From Longivirga sp036510975 (lineage in GTDB: Bacteria > Actinomycetota > Actinomycetes > S36-B12 > CAIYMF01), in contig DATCCY010000043.1 in assembly GCA_036510975.1 (NCBI GenBank), forward strand, positions 1 to 8,312: a stretch of DNA of 8,312 nt, given 5' to 3'. Position 1 is the first letter of the stretch. Each line of letters opens with the position of its first letter. Below, piece by piece: positions 5,666 to 8,312 of the stretch. The position numbers were made by a program, and so were the translations under genes. Under the pieces are notes generated by a model that made no database searches, was not told where the DNA came from, and worked only from the letters and a program-made list of their open reading frames with translations.

Positions 5666-7330
5666 CTACTCCACGCCCAGGATGAGCGGCCAGAAAGGCT
5701 GGCCGCCGTCGTAGGCGACGATCTCGACGCCGTGGTGTGCACGTCGCAGCCGGCGGGTGACCGTGGTGGTGCAGGTGTCGTCCGCCTCGTCGCCACGGAT
5801 CATCGTGACGAGCTCGCCACCGGTCGAGAGCAGTCGCGAGAGCACGCGTACGGCGACGTCCTCGACGGTGTCACCGATCTCGACGACGTCGCCCTCGACG
5901 ATGCCCAGGACGTCGCCGACGTGGCACGGGCCGGCGCTCGTGAACGCCTCGCGTGAGGCGATCGACACCCCGCCGTAGCGGGTCGCCGCGGCGGCGCGCG
6001 TCATGGCCACGACGTCGTCGCCGAACGGCGCTGCGGGGTCGTGGACCGCCACGGCGGCGAGGGTCTGGACGATCGAGCGGGTCGGCACGACCGAGATGCG
6101 GATGCCGTCGGCGCGTGCCTTCTCCGCGGCGGCCTCGGCGACCGGGCGGATGTCGGACTCGCTGGGGAGCAGGACGATCTCCTCGGTCCCGGCCCGAGCG
6201 ACGCCTTCGAGCAGCTCGGCGGTGGAGGGCGCGACATTGGCCTGCGCGCGCACGACGACCGTCCCGGTGGTGTCGAGCAGCGCCGCGGTGCCGGGACCGT
6301 GCGCGACCGCGACGATCGTGCGCCCGGCGGGGCGCTCGGACGCGCGGCGCTCGGCCGCCTCCTGACGCAGGTCGGTGACCCGGATCCGGTGCGGACGACC
6401 CGCCTCGACCCCCACCTCGATGGCGGCGCCGACGTCGTCGGTGTGCACGTGGACGTTCCACAGCCCGGCGCCGCCCACGACCACCACGGAGTCGCCGAGC
6501 TCGGCGAGACGGGCGCGCAGGGTGTGGACCGCGGCCTCCTCGGAGTCCAGCAGGTACATCACCTCGTAGGCACCGCCGCCCTCGTCCATCTCGTGCACGT
6601 CCCACGGGATCGGCGGCGCGGACGGCCCCGGGTCGCGGCGCACGCCGGTGACCGTCTCCACGAGGGCGTCGAGGATGACCACGAGGCCCTTGCCGCCGGC
6701 GTCGACGACGCCGGCCCGGGCGAGCACCTCGAGCAGCTCGGGCGTCCTGGCGAGGGCGTCGGAGGCGGCATCGGCTGCCGTCGTGACGACCGCGTCGAGG
6801 CTGGTCCCCGGTCCCAGCGACGCGACGGCGTCGGCGGCCGCCCGCGCGACCGTGAGGACCGTGCCCTCGCGCGGGTCGGCCACGGCTGCGTAGGCCGACT
6901 CCGACGCCCGCCGGAAGGCCGAGACCAGCAGCTCGTTCTGCGTGACGGCCGCGCCGACGTGCTCGACGGCGTCGAGCGCCTCGGAGAAGCCGCGGACCAG
7001 CTGGCTCAGGATGATCCCCGAGTTGCCCCGGGCACCGAGCAGCGCGCCGTGGGCGAACGTGCGCACGGTGGCCCGCAGGTCGAGCTCGCCGCCCGCCTCG
7101 TGCAGCGCCCCGGCGGCCGACTCGAAGGTGAGGTAGAGGTTGGTCCCGGTGTCGCCGTCGGGCACTGGGAAGACGTTGAGCGCGTCGATCTCGGTGCGGT
7201 GCCGACCGAGCGCCTCGAGCCCGAGGTCGGCCCACCGGCGGATCCCCGCGGCGTCCAGACGCTCCAGCACGGTGCGAGGCTCCTCGGGGACGGGTGGCGA
7301 CGGGGTCGGGCGCCACGTGATGCGGGTCAC
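5666..7330 (-). CDS. fakA: DAK2/DegV-type kinase-like protein (FakA family)
   Basis: The 554-residue protein has the FakA layout. An N-terminal DhaL/DAK2 ATP-binding domain (about 30-230) contains LNVFPVPDGDTGTN (51-64, metal-binding Asp58 and Asp60), GARGNSGIILSQ (99-110) and VVDAGGKGL (208-216). A middle domain carries YEVMYLLD (255-262) and WNVHVHTDDVGAA (291-303). The C-terminal part (about 335-554) is DegV-like. FakA uses ATP and acyl-bound FakB to phosphorylate exogenous fatty acids; no FakB gene is in the window, so that role rests on family membership. Start is uncertain: GTG at 7330 has no ribosome-binding sequence, though a TACGCT ends 4 bases before it. GTG at 7270 (VLERLDAAGIRRW) has GAGGAG 9 bases upstream and matches typical relatives. 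G/C-rich third positions between them favour the longer form. First gene of the minus-strand operon, divergent from rpmB. Confidence 0.9.
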   Translation of the reverse strand: MTRITWRPTPSPPVPEEPRTVLERLDAAGIRRWADLGLEALGRHRTEIDALNVFPVPDGDTGTNLYLTFESAAGALHEAGGELDLRATVRTFAHGALLGARGNSGIILSQLVRGFSEALDAVEHVGAAVTQNELLVSAFRRASESAYAAVADPREGTVLTVARAAADAVASLGPGTSLDAVVTTAADAASDALARTPELLEVLARAGVVDAGGKGLVVILDALVETVTGVRRDPGPSAPPIPWDVHEMDEGGGAYEVMYLLDSEEAAVHTLRARLAELGDSVVVVGGAGLWNVHVHTDDVGAAIEVGVEAGRPHRIRVTDLRQEAAERRASERPAGRTIVAVAHGPGTAALLDTTGTVVVRAQANVAPSTAELLEGVARAGTEEIVLLPSESDIRPVAEAAAEKARADGIRISVVPTRSIVQTLAAVAVHDPAAPFGDDVVAMTRAAAATRYGGVSIASREAFTSAGPCHVGDVLGIVEGDVVEIGDTVEDVAVRVLSRLLSTGGELVTMIRGDEADDTCTTTVTRRLRRAHHGVEIVAYDGGQPFWPLILGVE

Positions 7331-7366
7331 GGCGAGCGTAGTGTCCGCCGGGGACCGAGCACCGGT

Positions 7367-7396
7367 TTGGGACTCCGCGCCTCCGCCCTGTACCCT
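7367..7396 (+). promoter_or_regulatory. rpmB promoter, TTGGGA-N18-TACCCT
   Basis: TTGGGA at 7367-7372 (4 of 6 matches to TTGACA) and TACCCT at 7391-7396 (fits TAnnnT) are separated by 18 bases. Transcription should begin near 7403, leaving a leader of about 80 bases before the rpmB start. The same hexamers and spacing occur on the minus strand at 203-174. Confidence 0.65.
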
Positions 7397-7405
7397 GTGC
7401 TGGTT

Positions 7406-7438
7406 GCCCGGTCGTCCGGGCGCGCCCGGTGATCACCG
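7406..7438 (+). promoter_or_regulatory. Structured rpmB leader with competing hairpins
   Basis: GCCCGG (7406-7411) can pair with CCGGGC (7416-7421) across a TCGT loop. The same CCGGGC can instead pair with a second GCCCGG at 7424-7429, as part of the perfect 14-bp palindrome 7416-7429. A further 12-bp palindrome, CGGTGATCACCG, follows at 7427-7438. The three cannot all form at once. Function, such as L28 autoregulation or attenuation, is inference; no U run follows, so it is not an ordinary terminator. Confidence 0.4.
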
Positions 7439-7482
7439 TGGCGCTGACATGACACCCGATCACGACCGTGAGGACTACGACT

Positions 7483-7671
7483 GTGGCTGCCAACTGCGAC
7501 GTCTGCGGCAAGGGCCCCGGTTTCGGCCACTCGATCTCGCACTCTCACCGCCGTACCAAGCGCCGCTGGAACCCGAACATCCAGACCGTGCGCGCGATGG
7601 TCGGCAAGAGCCCGAAGAAGCTCAACGTGTGCACCTCCTGCATCAAGGCCGGCAAGGTCGCGCGCGTCTGA
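7483..7671 (+). CDS. rpmB: 50S ribosomal protein L28 (zinc-cysteine form)
   Basis: A 62-residue basic protein. It starts VAANCDVCGKGPGFGHSISH, the standard L28 opening, followed by SHRRTKRRWNPNIQ (21-34) and ending LNVCTSCIKAGKVARV. Cys5, Cys8, Cys50 and Cys53 form two CxxC pairs, so this is the zinc-binding (C+) form rather than the cysteine-free paralogue that many actinomycetes make under zinc starvation. L28 belongs to the large ribosomal subunit. The GTG at 7483 is chosen because GAGGA (7470-7474) lies 8 bases upstream and the resulting N-terminus matches the family; an in-frame ATG at 7468 would add five unconserved residues. It is transcribed alone from the promoter at 7367 and closed by the hairpin at 7691. 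No Zur-box-like palindrome is seen. Confidence 0.97.
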   Translation: MAANCDVCGKGPGFGHSISHSHRRTKRRWNPNIQTVRAMVGKSPKKLNVCTSCIKAGKVARV

Positions 7672-7690
7672 CCTCGCACCCGTCGCCCGT

Positions 7691-7727
7691 CGAGAGGGCC
7701 GTACCGGTCACGGGTGCGGCCCTCTCG
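7691..7727 (+). terminator. Hairpin terminator after rpmB
   Basis: CGAGAGGGCCG (7691-7701) is perfectly complementary to CGGCCCTCTCG (7717-7727). The stem extends inward by a G-U, an A-U and two C-G pairs to 15 bp with a 7-base loop (7706-7712). It starts 20 bases after the rpmB stop. There is no T run after it, as is common for actinobacterial terminators. It separates rpmB from the S4 gene 28 bases further on. Confidence 0.8.
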
Positions 7728-7755
7728 CACGTCCGGATGGGACAGGATGCTGCGA

Positions 7756-7962
7756 GTGACGGACGTGCAGATCGGCCCCGCGGGCATCCGGCTCGGCCAG
7801 TTCCTCAAGTACGCCGGTGCCGTCGAGAGCGGCGGAGAGGCCAAGGCGGTGCTCGAGGCCGGCGAGGTCCGGGTCAACGGCGAGATCGAGCCGCGGCGAG
7901 GGGCCCAGCTGTACCCCGGGGACGAGGTCTCCCTCGGCGACCGCACCTGGCGCGTCGTCTGA
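7756..7962 (+). CDS. Small S4-domain RNA-binding protein (YbcJ-like)
   Basis: A 68-residue protein that is almost entirely one S4 RNA-binding domain. IRLGQFLKYAGAVESGGEAKAVLEAG is the helix-helix part and EVRVNGEIEPRRGAQLYPGDEV the beta loop, with the usual VNG turn and PGD motif. It belongs to the YbcJ/RlbA-type group of free-standing S4 proteins, thought to bind structured RNA such as rRNA; the target is unknown. Two starts are possible. GTG at 7756 has ACAGGA 8 bases upstream and is preferred; ATG at 7747 would add three residues but has only a poorly spaced GGGA. It lies just after the rpmB terminator and convergent to thiL, so it may depend on read-through or on a weak promoter I cannot identify. 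Confidence 0.88.
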   Translation: MTDVQIGPAGIRLGQFLKYAGAVESGGEAKAVLEAGEVRVNGEIEPRRGAQLYPGDEVSLGDRTWRVV

Positions 7963-8077
7963 GCGCCATCTGACGCAGCGCGCCATCGCTCGAGTCGACC
8001 TATCCGCGACGCGCGCTTCACCACCCGGCATCCTGACGTCGCGGCGATGCACCTGCCGACCGGCCCCGCGGCCCGGG
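7963..8077. other. Convergent intergenic gap between the S4 gene and thiL
   Basis: These 115 bases separate two converging stop codons. They contain a direct repeat GCGCCATC (7963-7970 and 7980-7987) and GC-rich short palindromes near 8061-8078, but no open frame with family resemblance, no tRNA and no convincing terminator with a long stem. Confidence 0.6.
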
Positions 8078-8312
8078 CTAGGGCGCGAAGTGGTCGTGGC
8101 CGGCCGGGCCGGCCCAGGGAGCGCCGTCGACGAGCACGGCCGCCGCTCCCGACGTCACCTCGCCGATCGCGACGAAGCCCTCGGGCAGCGTCGTCCCGGA
8201 CGGGAACGTGGCGAGCAGCGCGTGGTCGTCCCCGCCGCCGAGCACCCACACGAGCGGGTCGGCGTTGAACGCCGCGGCCGCGCCTGCCACCGGTTCGTCG
8301 ACCGCGATGCGT
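8078..8312 (-). CDS. thiL: Thiamine-monophosphate kinase, C-terminal part (5' end beyond window)
   Basis: The last 77 residues of ThiL enter from the right edge. ThiL phosphorylates thiamine monophosphate to the active cofactor thiamine diphosphate. The recognisable segment is ADPLVWVLGGGDDHALLATFP, matching the C-terminal GGEDxxLL motif of ThiL/PurM-fold kinases, with Asp in place of the usual Glu. It is followed by PEGFVAIGEVTSGAAAVLVDG, the typical I-G-V-(x)n-V-DG ending. The stop is TAG at 8080-8078. A GTG at 8290 is in frame, but the coding sequence clearly continues upstream (RIAVDEP) to the edge, so it is not the start. Presence of thiL beside rpmB, the DAK2 gene and recG matches the actinobacterial order. 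Confidence 0.88.
   Translation of the reverse strand, partial: RIAVDEPVAGAAAAFNADPLVWVLGGGDDHALLATFPSGTTLPEGFVAIGEVTSGAAAVLVDGAPWAGPAGHDHFAP
8098..8114. terminator. Perfect GC hairpin in the thiL 3' end, possible bidirectional terminator
   Basis: GGCCGGC (8098-8104), a 3-base loop and GCCGGCC (8108-8114) form an all-GC 7-bp stem inside the last codons of thiL, reading as Ala-Gly-Pro-Ala-Gly. It lies between convergent genes, so it could stop transcripts from the S4 gene side. Coding constraint alone can also produce such GC palindromes. Low confidence. Confidence 0.25.

Noticed and set aside
3946..5685. Long plus-strand open frame opposite recG (579 residues)
   Set aside because: It is antisense to recG, with Gly/Arg/His/Glu-rich composition typical of reverse-strand frames in GC-rich genes and no recognisable domain.
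5662..5796. N-terminal extension of recG to 5796
   Set aside because: The extra 45 residues are low-complexity, overlap the fakA-like coding end and do not match RecG; GTG 5661 has a ribosome-binding sequence and a family-like N-terminus.
6041..7432. Long plus-strand frame opposite the fakA-like gene
   Set aside because: Antisense shadow with no family resemblance; it also crosses the divergent intergenic region containing the rpmB promoter.
7427..7438. CGGTGATCACCG as a Zur or other repressor operator for rpmB
   Set aside because: It does not resemble the AT-centred Zur box, lies downstream of the predicted start site, and the encoded L28 is the cysteine-containing form that is not the usual Zur target.
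5871..7511. Long minus-strand frame overlapping the fakA-like gene (546 residues)
   Set aside because: Arg/Ala/Gly-rich shadow frame; the DAK2 motifs all lie in the other frame.
7449..7973. ATG-initiated plus-strand frame through rpmB (begins MTPDHDREDYDCGC)
   Set aside because: It overlaps all of rpmB in another frame, has no ribosome-binding sequence, and its later part is Arg/Gly-rich frame-shift-like sequence running through the terminator.
7963..8077. Possible small RNA or tRNA gene between the S4 gene and thiL
   Set aside because: No cloverleaf, no promoter-terminator pair and no conserved RNA motif could be read; only short GC repeats.

Overview
The window is very GC-rich DNA with strong G/C preference at third codon positions, many GTG starts and dense 4-base gene overlaps. 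It is chromosomal DNA of an actinomycete. The gene set (thiL, rpmB, a FakA/DAK2 protein, recG, rsmD, coaD, a SepIVA-like gene, a DUF177/YceD gene) is the conserved actinobacterial thiL-recG-coaD-rpmF neighbourhood. Protein style suggests Nocardioidaceae or a relative (Propionibacteriales), but that family placement is inference.

Layout, left to right. At 1-114 (minus) is the N-terminal part of a DUF177/YceD protein running off the left edge, with its own promoter at 174-203. From 248 to 7330 everything lies on the minus strand as one long, almost gapless cluster. In transcription order it is: fakA-like DAK2 protein (7330-5666), recG (5661-3397), an alpha/beta hydrolase (3400-2525), a ribbon-helix-helix antitoxin (2474-2274), a Doc/Fic toxin (2277-1894), rsmD (1897-1301), coaD (1269-778) and a short SepIVA-like septation protein (742-248). 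Three junctions are GTGA stop/start overlaps: recG/hydrolase, antitoxin/toxin and toxin/rsmD.

At 7331-7482 is a divergent intergenic region. From it rpmB (ribosomal protein L28, zinc-cysteine form) is read on the plus strand, followed by a strong hairpin terminator and a small S4-domain RNA-binding protein. The 3' part of thiL comes in from the right edge on the minus strand, convergent with the S4 gene.

Most of this is housekeeping: translation (L28, RsmD, S4 protein, YceD upstream of the expected rpmF), coenzyme A synthesis (CoaD), DNA repair (RecG), lipid metabolism (FakA-like), thiamine diphosphate synthesis (ThiL) and septation. The points worth a second look are: a toxin-antitoxin module set inside this operon, with its own putative leaderless promoter and its toxin stop overlapping the rsmD start; two promoters with identical hexamers and spacing (TTGGGA-N18-TACCCT), one before rpmB and one before the YceD gene; a structured rpmB leader with mutually exclusive hairpins; and a probable CTG start for the YceD gene. 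I see no insertion sequence, CRISPR array, tRNA, rRNA or phage gene, and no clearly novel multi-gene system.
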